A stretch of 64,000 nt of DNA from Profundicola chukchiensis (GTDB lineage Bacteria > Bacteroidota > Bacteroidia > Flavobacteriales > Weeksellaceae). The stretch's first letter is position 1. Every line of letters starts with the position of its first letter. The notes below the pieces were generated by a model. It saw only the letters and a list, made by a program, of their open reading frames with translations. It was not told where the DNA came from and did not search any database. The position numbers were made by a program, and so were the translations under genes. The stretch lies in NCBI RefSeq assembly GCF_029664245.1, contig NZ_JANAIE010000007.1:62001-126000 (forward strand). Direction: 5' to 3'. Positions 28,701-36,998 of the stretch are shown here, piece by piece.

Positions 28701-29546
28701 ATGGGAAAAATAAACTGGAAGGAGGTCGAAGGTTTCGACTTTACAGATATTACGTATAAAAAATGTGATGGAGTAGCACGTATTGCCTTTAATCGTCCGG
28801 AAGTAAGAAACGCTTTCCGTCCTAAAACTACCTCTGAATTATTGAGAGCATTTCATGATGCCCAAGAAGATACATCTGTAGGAGTGGTTTTATTAAGTTC
28901 AGAAGGACCATCGCCAAAAGATGGAGGTTGGGCTTTTTGTAGTGGAGGAGATCAAGCCGCTCGAGGTAAAGAAGGATATGTTGGTGAAGATGGTTATCAT
29001 AGACTGAATATCCTAGAGGTTCAGCGTTTGATTAGATTTATGCCGAAGGCAGTTATTTGTGTTGTCAATGGATGGGCAGTAGGAGGAGGACATAGTTTAC
29101 ACGTAGTTTGTGATATGACTTTAGCTAGTAAAGAACATGCTATTTTTAAGCAAACGGATGCTGATGTAACGAGCTTTGATGGAGGTTATGGATCTGCTTA
29201 TTTAGCAAAAATGGTTGGTCAGAAAAAAGCGAGAGAAATATTCTTTTTAGGTAGAAATTATTCTGCTCAAGAAGCTTATGAAATGGGAATGGTAAATGCT
29301 GTAGTTCCTCATGATGAATTAGAAGAAACTGCTTTTGAATGGGCTCAAGAAGTCTTAGCTAAATCACCAATTTCAATTAAAATGTTGAAGTTTGCTATGA
29401 ACCTAACAGATGATGGTATGGTAGGACAACAAGTTTTTGCTGGAGAAGCTACAAGATTAGCTTACATGACAGATGAAGCAGTGGAAGGAAGAAACGCATT
29501 TTTAGAAAAACGTAAGCCTAATTTTGAGAAAAAATGGATTCCATAG
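28701..29546 (+). CDS. menB: 1,4-dihydroxy-2-naphthoyl-CoA synthase
   Basis: 281 residues, crotonase fold. It cyclises o-succinylbenzoyl-CoA in menaquinone synthesis. The oxyanion-hole segment is WAFCSGGDQAARG, the second is VNGWAVGGGHSLH, and the catalytic segment is QTDADVTSFDGGYGS. The Asp in QTDAD marks the type II enzyme that carries its own carboxylate, unlike the bicarbonate-dependent type I enzyme with Gly there. Full length with the C-terminal KKWIP tail. No other men genes are in the window. Confidence 0.97.
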   Translation: MGKINWKEVEGFDFTDITYKKCDGVARIAFNRPEVRNAFRPKTTSELLRAFHDAQEDTSVGVVLLSSEGPSPKDGGWAFCSGGDQAARGKEGYVGEDGYHRLNILEVQRLIRFMPKAVICVVNGWAVGGGHSLHVVCDMTLASKEHAIFKQTDADVTSFDGGYGSAYLAKMVGQKKAREIFFLGRNYSAQEAYEMGMVNAVVPHDELEETAFEWAQEVLAKSPISIKMLKFAMNLTDDGMVGQQVFAGEATRLAYMTDEAVEGRNAFLEKRKPNFEKKWIP

Positions 29547-29716
29547 ACCTTAAAAATTGAATCTTATAATTAAATAACTGTTTTGCTAACTGTTAATAAG
29601 TTGTGTTGAGTAAAAGAATTTTTATTTTAATCAACTGTATATCATTTAATTAATATTTATTAACAATTGTTTATAAATGATGTTGATAAGTGGTTTAAAT
29701 CTTTGAGCAACAATTA

Positions 29717-29748
29717 TTTGTAGGAATCAAATTCTTGATCTATATTTG
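29717..29748 (+). promoter_or_regulatory. Strong consensus promoter with no gene behind it
   Basis: TTTG, 20-base spacer, TATATTTG. This is one of the best matches in the window, yet no reading frame follows for more than 500 bases; a strong terminator lies 380 bases downstream. Confidence 0.7.
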
Positions 29749-29753
29749 TTATA

Positions 29754-30177
29754 CAATCAATTCAAGATATGACTTGATTGCAGAGGAGTTCTTAGACATA
29801 CATTTTGTTAAAACAAAATACCAAATAATTTTCGAGCATATGATTTTTTTAAATCTTGCGCTCAGTAATTCAAATGAGTGGAGTTAGAAAACTAACAAGT
29901 TTTAATTTCGAGTTGAATTTAATTATCGTCATCAATTAGTTTTGATAGAAATAATACAAAACGAATTCAGCAATCTCACACTAGGTTTGTAGTATAAAAG
30001 GAAAATTGAATTTTATTTAAACATCTTTTTTATAGCATTTAATCAAGTTTGTAATTAATGTAAGAAGCGATATACTCAGAAGAAAATTATTTATTCTATG
30101 ACTAAGTAACAATTCTATAATGAAAGCCTCATAACTGCGTACGATGTACAACGTTAGGAGGCTTTCTCATTTTATTT
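29754..30177 (+). ncRNA. Candidate non-coding RNA of about 400 nt, family not recognised
   Basis: The segment runs from the predicted start of the 29717-29748 promoter to the terminator at 30122-30177. No frame of useful length exists; every ATG is soon followed by a stop. Several local hairpins can be drawn: ATTTTGTT-AA-AACAAAAT, GAGC...GATTT-TTTT-AAATC...GCTC, TTAG-AAAA-CTAA, and GTTTTG...CAAAAC. It lacks the marks of tmRNA (no TPsiC arm) and RNase P RNA. The alternative is a long 3' untranslated region of menB, which has no terminator of its own. Direct sequence evidence is for promoter, terminator and lack of coding; RNA function is inference. Confidence 0.5.
30122..30177 (+). terminator. 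Strong terminator of the candidate RNA
   Basis: GAAAGCCTC / GAGGCTTTC outer stem (9 bp) with further pairing inside (TAAC/GTTA, GTAC/GTAC), then TCATTTTATTT. The tail is T-rich only on the plus strand. Confidence 0.85.
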
Positions 30178-30266
30178 AAAATCTATATAAATCTTTCATT
30201 TTATAGGTGTTAATAAGTGAAATGTTACACAGAATTTTGTTAATTTGCATTCTTAAATTTTAATTC

Positions 30267-31406
30267 ATGGATTTTAAATTAACAGAAGAGCAGCAAATGA
30301 TTAAGCAAGCAGCTCGTGATTTTGCACAAACTGACTGCTTACCAGGCGTTATAGAAAGAGATGATCAACAGAAATTCCCTCAGGACCAAATCAAGAAAAT
30401 GGGTGAGTTAGGATTCATGGGGATGATGGTGAGCCCAGAATACGGTGGAAGTGGTATGGATACCTTGTCTTACGTATTGGCAATGGAGGAAATCTCTAAA
30501 ATTGACGCATCATGTTCAGTTGCTATGTCAGTAAATAACTCACTTGTTTGTTGGGGATTGGAGAAATTCGGTACCGAAGAACAAAAGCAGAAATATTTAA
30601 AACCATTAGCTTCAGGTGAGAAAATTGGAGCATTCTGTTTATCTGAGCCAGAAGCTGGTTCTGATGCTACTTCTCAAAGAACTACAGCAGAGGATAAGGG
30701 TGATTACTATTTATTAAACGGTACTAAAAACTGGATTACTAATGGTAACTCAGCTTCTATTTATTTAGTAATTGCACAAACAGATCCAGAAAAAGGACAC
30801 AGAGGAATCAATGCTTTAATCGTTGAGAAAGGTATGGATGGTTTCGTTGTGGGTAAAAAAGAGGATAAATTAGGAATTAGAGGTTCAGATACACATTCAT
30901 TAATGTTTACGGACGTTAAAGTTCCAAAAGAAAACAGAATTGGTGAGGATGGATTTGGATTCAAATTCGCAATGAAAACTTTATCTGGTGGACGAATTGG
31001 TATCGCTGCCCAAGCTTTAGGTATTGCTGCAGGAGCTTATGAATTAGCTTTAAAATATGCACAAGAAAGAAAAGCATTTGGTAAAGAAATCATGCGTCAC
31101 CAAGCTATCGCATTTAAATTAGCAGATATGCACACCGAAATTGAAGCAGCTAGAATGTTGGTTTACCGTGCCGCTTTAGATAAAGACAATGGAGAAAGTT
31201 TTGACTTGTCTAGTGCTATGGCTAAATTAAAAGCATCTCAAGTAGCTATGGACGTTACTGTTGAAGCTGTTCAAATTCACGGTGGTTATGGATACGTAAA
31301 AGAATACCACGTAGAAAGATTGATGCGTGATGCTAAAATTACACAGATCTACGAAGGAACTTCTGAAATTCAGAAAATTGTAATTTCTAGAGCTATCGCT
31401 GATTAA
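30267..31406 (+). CDS. Acyl-CoA dehydrogenase (short-chain/butyryl type)
   Basis: 379 residues, the standard length. FAD-dependent oxidation of acyl-CoA to enoyl-CoA. Visible are the N-terminal helical domain (LTEEQQMIKQAARDFAQ), FCLSEPEAGSDA and NGTKNWITNG in the beta domain, and RMLVYRAALDKD plus the catalytic-base region QIYEGTSEIQKIVISRA at the C-terminus. The Glu in YEGT is the usual base of short- and medium-chain enzymes. Chain length is not provable from sequence. The electron acceptor ETF is not encoded nearby. Monocistronic with a terminator. Confidence 0.94.
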   Translation: MDFKLTEEQQMIKQAARDFAQTDCLPGVIERDDQQKFPQDQIKKMGELGFMGMMVSPEYGGSGMDTLSYVLAMEEISKIDASCSVAMSVNNSLVCWGLEKFGTEEQKQKYLKPLASGEKIGAFCLSEPEAGSDATSQRTTAEDKGDYYLLNGTKNWITNGNSASIYLVIAQTDPEKGHRGINALIVEKGMDGFVVGKKEDKLGIRGSDTHSLMFTDVKVPKENRIGEDGFGFKFAMKTLSGGRIGIAAQALGIAAGAYELALKYAQERKAFGKEIMRHQAIAFKLADMHTEIEAARMLVYRAALDKDNGESFDLSSAMAKLKASQVAMDVTVEAVQIHGGYGYVKEYHVERLMRDAKITQIYEGTSEIQKIVISRAIAD

Positions 31407-31430
31407 TTAAATTACATTCCAATATAAATT

Positions 31431-31462
31431 AAAAAGACACCTAATTCAGGTGTCTTTTTTTA
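31431..31462. terminator. Bidirectional terminator
   Basis: AAAAAGACACCT / AGGTGTCTTTTT with a 5-base loop, between the acyl-CoA dehydrogenase gene and the convergent FAH-family gene. Confidence 0.9.
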
Positions 31463-31526
31463 TTTAATCTTTTTGAATTGTCTTTAAGCAAAGAATAATA
31501 AGTAGTATTATCCTCAAATAAAGATA

Positions 31527-32135
31527 TTACTTAACATTAACCTCTAGTAATTTTTTTCCTTCTAAACTTCCTATCAATACATCACCTGAGTTAACTTTCC
31601 CTACACCTTTAGGCGTTCCTGTGAAAATTAAATCTCCTTTTTCTAAAGTAAAGTATTGTGATGCATGAGCTATAATTTGATGGAAATTAAAAAGCATATT
31701 TTTTGAGTTTCCAGCTTGTTTTAATTCTTCATTCTGATGGAGTTCAAATTGAATTTCCTGCTTGTTTTTAAGCTCATTCAACGAAACAAAATCGGATACC
31801 GCGGCAGATGCATCAAATGCTTTAGCTTTTTCCCAGGGAAGTCCTTTTTCCTTTAGTTTAGATTGAACATCTCTAGCTGTAAAGTCAATGCCTAAACCAA
31901 TTTCATTAAAATAATACTGTGCATCTTCTTCAGATATTTTCTTACCTGTTTTAGAGATTTTAAGCACTAATTCCAATTCAAAATGAATATCCTCGCTAAA
32001 AGATGGAAGTTCAATTGAAGAGCTTGTATTAAGCGACGTTGATGGCTTTATAAATAGAACAGGTTCTTCAGGAATTGCATTTCCTAATTCCTTGGCATGT
32101 TCTGTATAATTTCTTCCGATGCAAATAATTTTCAT
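31527..32135 (-). CDS. Fumarylacetoacetate hydrolase family protein
   Basis: 202 residues, the short single-domain form. Metal and active-site segments: CIGRNYTEHAKELGN near the N-terminus, FELELVLKISKTGK (metal-binding Glu pair), IGLGIDFTARDVQ, and LIFTGTPKGVGKV. Members hydrolyse or decarboxylate beta-diketo acids (acylpyruvate, oxaloacetate, fumarylpyruvate); the substrate here is unknown. It is not the full-length tyrosine-pathway FAH, which is about twice as long. Separated from mazG by a terminator. Confidence 0.88.
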   Translation of the reverse strand: MKIICIGRNYTEHAKELGNAIPEEPVLFIKPSTSLNTSSSIELPSFSEDIHFELELVLKISKTGKKISEEDAQYYFNEIGLGIDFTARDVQSKLKEKGLPWEKAKAFDASAAVSDFVSLNELKNKQEIQFELHQNEELKQAGNSKNMLFNFHQIIAHASQYFTLEKGDLIFTGTPKGVGKVNSGDVLIGSLEGKKLLEVNVK

Positions 32136-32181
32136 AGGATAAAGATAGGTTTTAAGCTTGATTTATTCATTAGGCTAAATT

Positions 32182-32215
32182 AAAAATTCCACTTTCTCTG
32201 ATGAAAAAGTGGAAT
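32182..32215 (-). terminator. Terminator of the def-DUF5606-mazG unit
   Basis: AAATTCCACTTT / AAAGTGGAAT stem; T-run on the minus strand. Confidence 0.8.
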
Positions 32216-32243
32216 CTATATTTTTAAAATTCAATCTAGAAGT

Positions 32244-33014
32244 TTAGTTAATGTCTTTCTTGGTTTCGTTCCAAAGAGCATCTTGTTCAGCTAAGCTTAG
32301 CTCATTAAAAACAAGATTTCTTTCTTTCGAAAGTTCTTCCATTTTCTGAAAGCGCTTAATGAATTTTTGATTTGTTCTTTCTAATGCATTTTCAGGATTG
32401 ATACCGATATATCTGGCGTAATTAATCAATGAGAAAAATACATCTCCCATTTCTTTTTCCATTAAATCGGAGTCCTTTTCAGCTTCAAATTCAGAAATTT
32501 CTTCTTTTACTTTAGCTAAAACATCCTCTACATTATCAAATTCAAATCCAACGCCTTTGGCTTTCTCTTGCATTCTAAACGCTTTAACCATAGCTGGTAA
32601 ACCTTTGGGAACACCTTCTAGAACAGATTTCTTTCCTTCTTTCAGTTTTAGTTTTTCCCAATTACGTTTTACTTCATCTTCATCGGCCACTTCCACATCT
32701 GAATAGATATGAGGATGACGATGAATCAATTTTTCGCAAACGGAATTTAAAACGTCAGCAATATCAAAAGCTTTCTTCTCAGAACCGATTTTACTATAGA
32801 AGACAAGATGTAAGAAAACGTCGCCTAATTCCTTTTTAACCTCTTCTAAATCTTCATCAAGAATAGCATCGCCCAATTCATAGACTTCTTCTATGGTAAG
32901 ATGACGAAGACTTTCCATGGTTTGTTTTCTATCCCACGGACATTGCTCACGCAATTCGTCCATAATCGTCAACAATCTATCAAATGCCTGTAATTGGGCT
33001 TCGCGTGAATTCAT
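32244..33014 (-). CDS. mazG: Nucleoside triphosphate pyrophosphohydrolase MazG
   Basis: 256 residues, the two-domain form. The first MazG domain has CPWDRKQTMESLRHLTIEE with EEVKKELGD; the second has EISEFEAEKDSD with EKEMGDVFFSL, each giving the ExxE...ExxD metal-binding set. It hydrolyses non-canonical or excess NTPs and dNTPs to monophosphates, a house-cleaning role. The DUF5606 stop codon directly abuts its ATG, so the two are translationally coupled. Last gene of the unit. Confidence 0.95.
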   Translation of the reverse strand: MNSREAQLQAFDRLLTIMDELREQCPWDRKQTMESLRHLTIEEVYELGDAILDEDLEEVKKELGDVFLHLVFYSKIGSEKKAFDIADVLNSVCEKLIHRHPHIYSDVEVADEDEVKRNWEKLKLKEGKKSVLEGVPKGLPAMVKAFRMQEKAKGVGFEFDNVEDVLAKVKEEISEFEAEKDSDLMEKEMGDVFFSLINYARYIGINPENALERTNQKFIKRFQKMEELSKERNLVFNELSLAEQDALWNETKKDIN

Positions 33015-33434
33015 TTATTCCTCTTCTTCAGATGCAACTGTTTCTTCCTCAGTACTTTCTAACATATTATTTCTATGTAAGATGTTGTACCATTGGAAAA
33101 GTTTTTTCAAATCTGATTTGTAAACTCTATCCTCGTCATAATCTGGAAGAACTTCAGACATATAAGCTCTCAACTCAGCTTCAGAAGACTTGTGATTAAT
33201 TGCTTGACCACCGTTTTCTTTATCATAGATTTTTTGGAAAACTTCTACTAAAGGAACTTCCTCGTTTAAAGTATAAATAGCAATGTTATTCAATAAACTC
33301 ACGTTCGCAGAAGCTGGAACCGCAGTTTTCTTATTGTTATCTAGGTTTTCTGCAATAAAACCATTAGCTGCTTGGGTAACTAGGGTAAATAAGCCCGGTT
33401 TACCGGAAATCGAAATTACTTTATCTATATTCAT
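33015..33434 (-). CDS. DUF5606 domain protein
   Basis: 139 residues. The N-terminal 45 residues (NIDKVISISGKPGLFTLVTQ) match the DUF5606 pattern, which in Bacteroidota often sits between def and mazG as here. The middle (AELRAYMSEVLPDYDEDRVYKSDLKKLFQWYNIL) is a predicted helical module, and the tail is a run of Glu. The first segment looks like a small beta-barrel that might bind RNA or ribosomes, but that is a guess. Spaced 15 bases after def and 0 before mazG. No function is known to me. Confidence 0.82.
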   Translation of the reverse strand: MNIDKVISISGKPGLFTLVTQAANGFIAENLDNNKKTAVPASANVSLLNNIAIYTLNEEVPLVEVFQKIYDKENGGQAINHKSSEAELRAYMSEVLPDYDEDRVYKSDLKKLFQWYNILHRNNMLESTEEETVASEEEE

Positions 33435-33449
33435 ATTATTCTTTAATTC

Positions 33450-34022
33450 TTATTTTGGAAATCTCATTTTATAATCAACACTTACATCGCCGGTTGAAAT
33501 ATTTTTAAGTTTCTTTTTAATTAATCTCTTTTTAAAAACGCTTAAATAATCGGTAAATAGTATACCATCTATATGATCGTATTCATGCTGAATAACACGA
33601 GCTGGCAATCCTGTAAAAGTAGTGGTATGCTTTTCAAAGTTTTCATCATAGTACTCCAAAGTCACGTTTTCTAATCTAGAAACATCTTCTCTAACACCAG
33701 GAATACTCAGGCATCCTTCGTTGAATTTCCAAGACTCACCTGTTTCTTCAACAACTTTGGCATTAATAAATACTTTTTTGAAATCTTTAAGCTCAGCAAT
33801 TAATTCCTCGTCTTCTTCATCTTCCGCAAAAGGTGAAACATCAACAATAAAAAGTCGGATAGGTAAACCAATTTGAGGAGCTGCCAAACCAACACCGTGA
33901 GATGCATACATGGTTTCGAACATATTTTCTAATAGAGTATCCAATTCAGGATAATCCTTATCTATGTCCTTGCACATGGCTCGTAAAACCGGGTCGCCAT
34001 AAGCGCGAACTGGTAATATCAT
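33450..34022 (-). CDS. def: Peptide deformylase
   Basis: 190 residues. The three motifs are complete: GVGLAAPQIG (motif 1), EGCLSIPG (motif 2, metal Cys), and QHEYDHIDG (motif 3, HExxH). It removes the N-formyl group from new proteins. A possible -7 element TAACTTTG (34043-34050, minus strand) lies 20 bases before the ATG, so it may start a transcript with DUF5606 and mazG. An acidic insert (AEDEEDEELIAELKD) lies between motifs 1 and 2. Confidence 0.97.
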   Translation of the reverse strand: MILPVRAYGDPVLRAMCKDIDKDYPELDTLLENMFETMYASHGVGLAAPQIGLPIRLFIVDVSPFAEDEEDEELIAELKDFKKVFINAKVVEETGESWKFNEGCLSIPGVREDVSRLENVTLEYYDENFEKHTTTFTGLPARVIQHEYDHIDGILFTDYLSVFKKRLIKKKLKNISTGDVSVDYKMRFPK

Positions 34023-34156
34023 AGGCTAAAAAATTTAGGGCTCAAAGTTAAACAATTTTTGATGAATAGAAATATTCTAACGGAATTAGAAGCAAATTGT
34101 TTTATGATAGACTAGATTCTTAATTTAAAGCTCAAAATAAAATAATTAAAGCCAAT

Positions 34157-34570
34157 TTAGGAAGACCGATCCATGAATTGTTGAAGAATTAAGGTGGCAC
34201 TTACACGGTCAATTAAACCTTTTTCGCGACGTTTTTTCTTTTTTGTACCTGCTGCGAAAATAGCTTCAGATGCTCGAATAGAGGTGTAGCTTTCGTCTTC
34301 TCTATGAATCTCAATATTAGGATATTTCTTAGTGAATTTTTTAATAAACTTTTGAATATCTTCTTCAATTTCGCCAGGCACCCCATGGGCTCTCATAGGC
34401 AAACCAACCACCACATCCTTAACGTCATTTTCTGCTAAGTACTTCTCTAAATATTTGTTTAATTCCTTGGTTGCAACTGTTTCTAAAGCTGACGCAATTA
34501 TCTGCATAGGATCAGTTTCTGCTAATCCTGTTCGTACTTTACCGTAATCTATTGCAAGAATCTTTGACAT
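34157..34570 (-). CDS. ruvX: Holliday junction resolvase-like RNase H fold protein RuvX/YqgF
   Basis: 137 residues, the standard size. The RNase H-like core begins with LAIDYGKVRTGLAETD (catalytic Asp), continues with VVGLPMRAHG, and has the acidic EDESYTS segment and a final DRVSATLILQQF helix. YqgF is essential in many bacteria and is tied to 16S rRNA 5'-end processing as well as possible Holliday-junction cleavage. It lies between clpS (upstream, with a hairpin between) and def. Confidence 0.95.
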   Translation of the reverse strand: MSKILAIDYGKVRTGLAETDPMQIIASALETVATKELNKYLEKYLAENDVKDVVVGLPMRAHGVPGEIEEDIQKFIKKFTKKYPNIEIHREDESYTSIRASEAIFAAGTKKKKRREKGLIDRVSATLILQQFMDRSS

Positions 34571-34587
34571 ATTATTTTAAGTAAATA

Positions 34588-34621
34588 AGGGTTATGATTT
34601 ACTTAAAAATACATAACCCTA
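34588..34621 (-). terminator. Terminator-like hairpin after clpS
   Basis: AGGGTTATG / CATAACCCT stem with a T-rich tail on the minus strand. A second hairpin (GGGAGAC / GTCTCTCC, 34629-34653) precedes it. Together they separate clpS from ruvX. Confidence 0.65.
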
Positions 34622-34663
34622 GGTTTATTCTGGGAGACTGAAAATGTCTCTCCTGATTTAATT

Positions 34664-34969
34664 TTATACAATCTCTGCGCTTAAGCCTCTATCCAATAAT
34701 GCTTCGCATTTTGGTTTTAAATCCTTAAGATCACCAGATTTAACATCGCATTTACCGTTATAGTGTACTATCATTGCACATTGTTCGGCTTGCATAGGGA
34801 CATGATCACAAATATCGATTAGGCATTTAATTACCCAATCAAATGTATTCACATCATCATTATGCAAAATAATCTGATGCTTAATTGTTTCTTCTTCTAA
34901 AACAAGTACCTCTTCTTTTTCCTTGATTTTAGTCTGAAAATGAATTGATTCTTCCTTTAAATATTTCAT
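34664..34969 (-). CDS. clpS: ATP-dependent Clp protease adaptor ClpS
   Basis: 101 residues. The core IILHNDDVNTFDWVIKCLIDIC matches the N-degron-binding pocket of ClpS (Asn-Asp-Asp and following helix). His is in the DHVPMQAEQCAMIVHYNGKC segment. It hands N-end-rule substrates to ClpA-type unfoldases. Located 33 bases after prmA. Confidence 0.95.
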   Translation of the reverse strand: MKYLKEESIHFQTKIKEKEEVLVLEEETIKHQIILHNDDVNTFDWVIKCLIDICDHVPMQAEQCAMIVHYNGKCDVKSGDLKDLKPKCEALLDRGLSAEIV

Positions 34970-35002
34970 AATTATAATCTTACTGACTACTTTAAAATCA
35001 AT

Positions 35003-35830
35003 TTAATAATTAAATTTTAAAGCTATCCACTCATTTCTTATTCTTTTAGCCTCAAAAGTTAAGCCATATTTCTCGGTTTCTTTTCTGATATCATCTTCAT
35101 CAAAATTATATAAACCACTCAAAAACAGCGTTCCACCTTTCTTTAATTGATTTACATAAAATGGCATATCCTCAATTAAAACATTCTTGTTGATATTGGC
35201 TAAAATAATATCATACTCTGTAGAAGATGGAATAGACTCAGCACCACCTTTCATCACTTGAATATCAACCTTATTACGCTCTGCATTTTCAATAGCGTTT
35301 TCGTACGACCATTCATCGATATCAATGGCATCAACGGATTTGGCTCCTCTCATTTTAGCTAAAATCCCCAAAATCCCAGTTCCAGTTCCCATATCGAGAA
35401 CCACTTTATCATCAAATTCTGTATCTAGAATAAATTCTATTAATAAATGAGTTGTTTCGTGATGCCCTGTACCAAAAGACATTTTGGGTTGAATCACAAT
35501 GTCATATTTAACGTTCGGTTTCTCTTCATGAAACTCGGCTCTAATATAGCATCGATCATCTACAGAAATCGGTTGAAAGTTTTTCTCCCATTCCTCATTC
35601 CAATTCACCTGCTGAATGTTTTGCTTCTCGTAGGTGATTTGTGCACCTTCCATTTCTCCAATTTGTTCTTGGACAAATTCCTCGTCGTCGAAATCTCTTT
35701 TTATGTAGCCTTTTAGACCTGTGTCATTTTCTTCAAATGAATCAAATTCAATCTGGGAAAGTTTGGCTAATAATATCTCCGACCATGGAGTAGGAGGTGA
35801 AATAGTAAAATTATATTCTATGAAATCCAT
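35003..35830 (-). CDS. prmA: Ribosomal protein L11 methyltransferase
   Basis: 275 residues. SAM-binding motif VLDMGTGTGILGILA, preceded by SFGTGHHETT and followed by DIILANINKNVL (NxxL-type catalytic region), the PrmA signature. It trimethylates ribosomal protein L11. The N-terminal domain (about 1-100) binds L11. Its ATG lies 3 bases after the tpiA stop codon, so the pair is cotranscribed. Confidence 0.95.
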   Translation of the reverse strand: MDFIEYNFTISPPTPWSEILLAKLSQIEFDSFEENDTGLKGYIKRDFDDEEFVQEQIGEMEGAQITYEKQNIQQVNWNEEWEKNFQPISVDDRCYIRAEFHEEKPNVKYDIVIQPKMSFGTGHHETTHLLIEFILDTEFDDKVVLDMGTGTGILGILAKMRGAKSVDAIDIDEWSYENAIENAERNKVDIQVMKGGAESIPSSTEYDIILANINKNVLIEDMPFYVNQLKKGGTLFLSGLYNFDEDDIRKETEKYGLTFEAKRIRNEWIALKFNY

Positions 35831-35833
35831 TGA

Positions 35834-36598
35834 TTAATTTCTTTCTGCTGCGTGTATAATTGAAGTAAAGTCATCTAATTTAAGAGAAGCTCCACCGATT
35901 AATCCACCATCAATATCAGGTTGTGAGAATAAATCATCTGCATTACCAGAGTTTACACTACCACCATATAAAATTCTAACCTCGTTGGCTACGTCGGCTC
36001 CAAATAATGGCTCTAAAACTTCGTTTCTAATAAAGGCGTGCATCTCTTGAGCTTGACTTGGAGAAGCAGTTTGACCAGTTCCAATGGCCCATACTGGTTC
36101 ATAAGCAATAATCTGGCGAACCATATCTTCAGGAGAAATATTTTTTAAAGCAACATCTAGTTGTTCTTTAACCACATTGTTTTGGTTTCCACTTTCTCTT
36201 TCTTCTCCGGTTTCTCCACAACAAACAATTGTTTTAATTCCTTTTTTGATAGCCATGGCAACTTTTTCACCAATTTGCTCATTAGTTTCGTGGAAATATT
36301 TACGTCTTTCTGAGTGACCAACAATGGTGTAGTGAACTCCAATGGAATTTAAAATACTTCCTGAGATTTCTCCGGTATATGCACCGTTTTCGAATTCAGA
36401 AATATTTTGAGCACCTACCGATGCATGTCCAATAAAAATATCATTAGCTCTATCTAAAAATGGGAAAGGAGGACAAACAATTACTTTAGACTCTGGTTTG
36501 TGTCTATTTACAAAGTTATTGATTCCAAGTAGAAGCGATTTAGCCTCATCCCAAGATAAGTTCATTTTCCAGTTACCTGCTACAATTTTTCTTCTCAT
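35834..36598 (-). CDS. tpiA: Triose-phosphate isomerase
   Basis: 254 residues. Signature segments: NWKMN near the N-terminus, VGHSERR (catalytic His), AYEPVWAIGTGQTA (catalytic Glu and flexible loop) and LYGGSVNSGN. Interconverts dihydroxyacetone phosphate and glyceraldehyde 3-phosphate in glycolysis. Complete. Confidence 0.98.
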   Translation of the reverse strand: MRRKIVAGNWKMNLSWDEAKSLLLGINNFVNRHKPESKVIVCPPFPFLDRANDIFIGHASVGAQNISEFENGAYTGEISGSILNSIGVHYTIVGHSERRKYFHETNEQIGEKVAMAIKKGIKTIVCCGETGEERESGNQNNVVKEQLDVALKNISPEDMVRQIIAYEPVWAIGTGQTASPSQAQEMHAFIRNEVLEPLFGADVANEVRILYGGSVNSGNADDLFSQPDIDGGLIGGASLKLDDFTSIIHAAERN

Positions 36599-36686
36599 AA
36601 TATTAGAATTTGAAATAAAGTTAAGAAAATAAAGCCAATATCAACCAATGTTATTTAAGCTAATAGGGCAGAATTTAATATTTTAA

Positions 36687-36953
36687 TTAGAGATTTAAAC
36701 CGCTCTCATCATCTATCTTATTGATAGGCTCATTTTTAAAACTAGCTTCTGTTTTAGACTCAAACTTTGGTTCAATGATTTTCTTACGTTTTTTCTGTGC
36801 ATAACCTAAGAAACCACCAATTAATAAACCTATTCCAGCGCCTAACATAGCTGCAATATAGAATTCTTTATAAGTATAATCCGGCTCTTGAATGATGTAT
36901 AAAAACAAACCAATCGCTGTAAGGAGTAAACCAATGATAGATGAATAAGTCAT
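36687..36953 (-). CDS. Small membrane protein, function unknown
   Basis: 88 residues with two membrane helices (about 4-22 and 31-50). The second is glycine-rich (GAGIGLLIGGFLG, a glycine-zipper look), followed by a basic segment (KKRKK) and a charged cytoplasmic tail. By the positive-inside rule the C-terminus is inside. It sits between rlmB and tpiA on the same strand (45 and 88 bases). Confidence 0.7.
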   Translation of the reverse strand: MTYSSIIGLLLTAIGLFLYIIQEPDYTYKEFYIAAMLGAGIGLLIGGFLGYAQKKRKKIIEPKFESKTEASFKNEPINKIDDESGLNL

Positions 36954-36998
36954 AATTTTTATGTTTTAATTAAAAGATGAATTTAAGTTTCATGCTAA

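Noticed and set aside
29547-30266. tmRNA, RNase P RNA or replication origin in the gene-free stretch
   Set aside because: No TPsiC arm, no tmRNA tag frame, no RNase P core, and no DnaA-box cluster; the TAACTGTT direct repeats are too few to matter.
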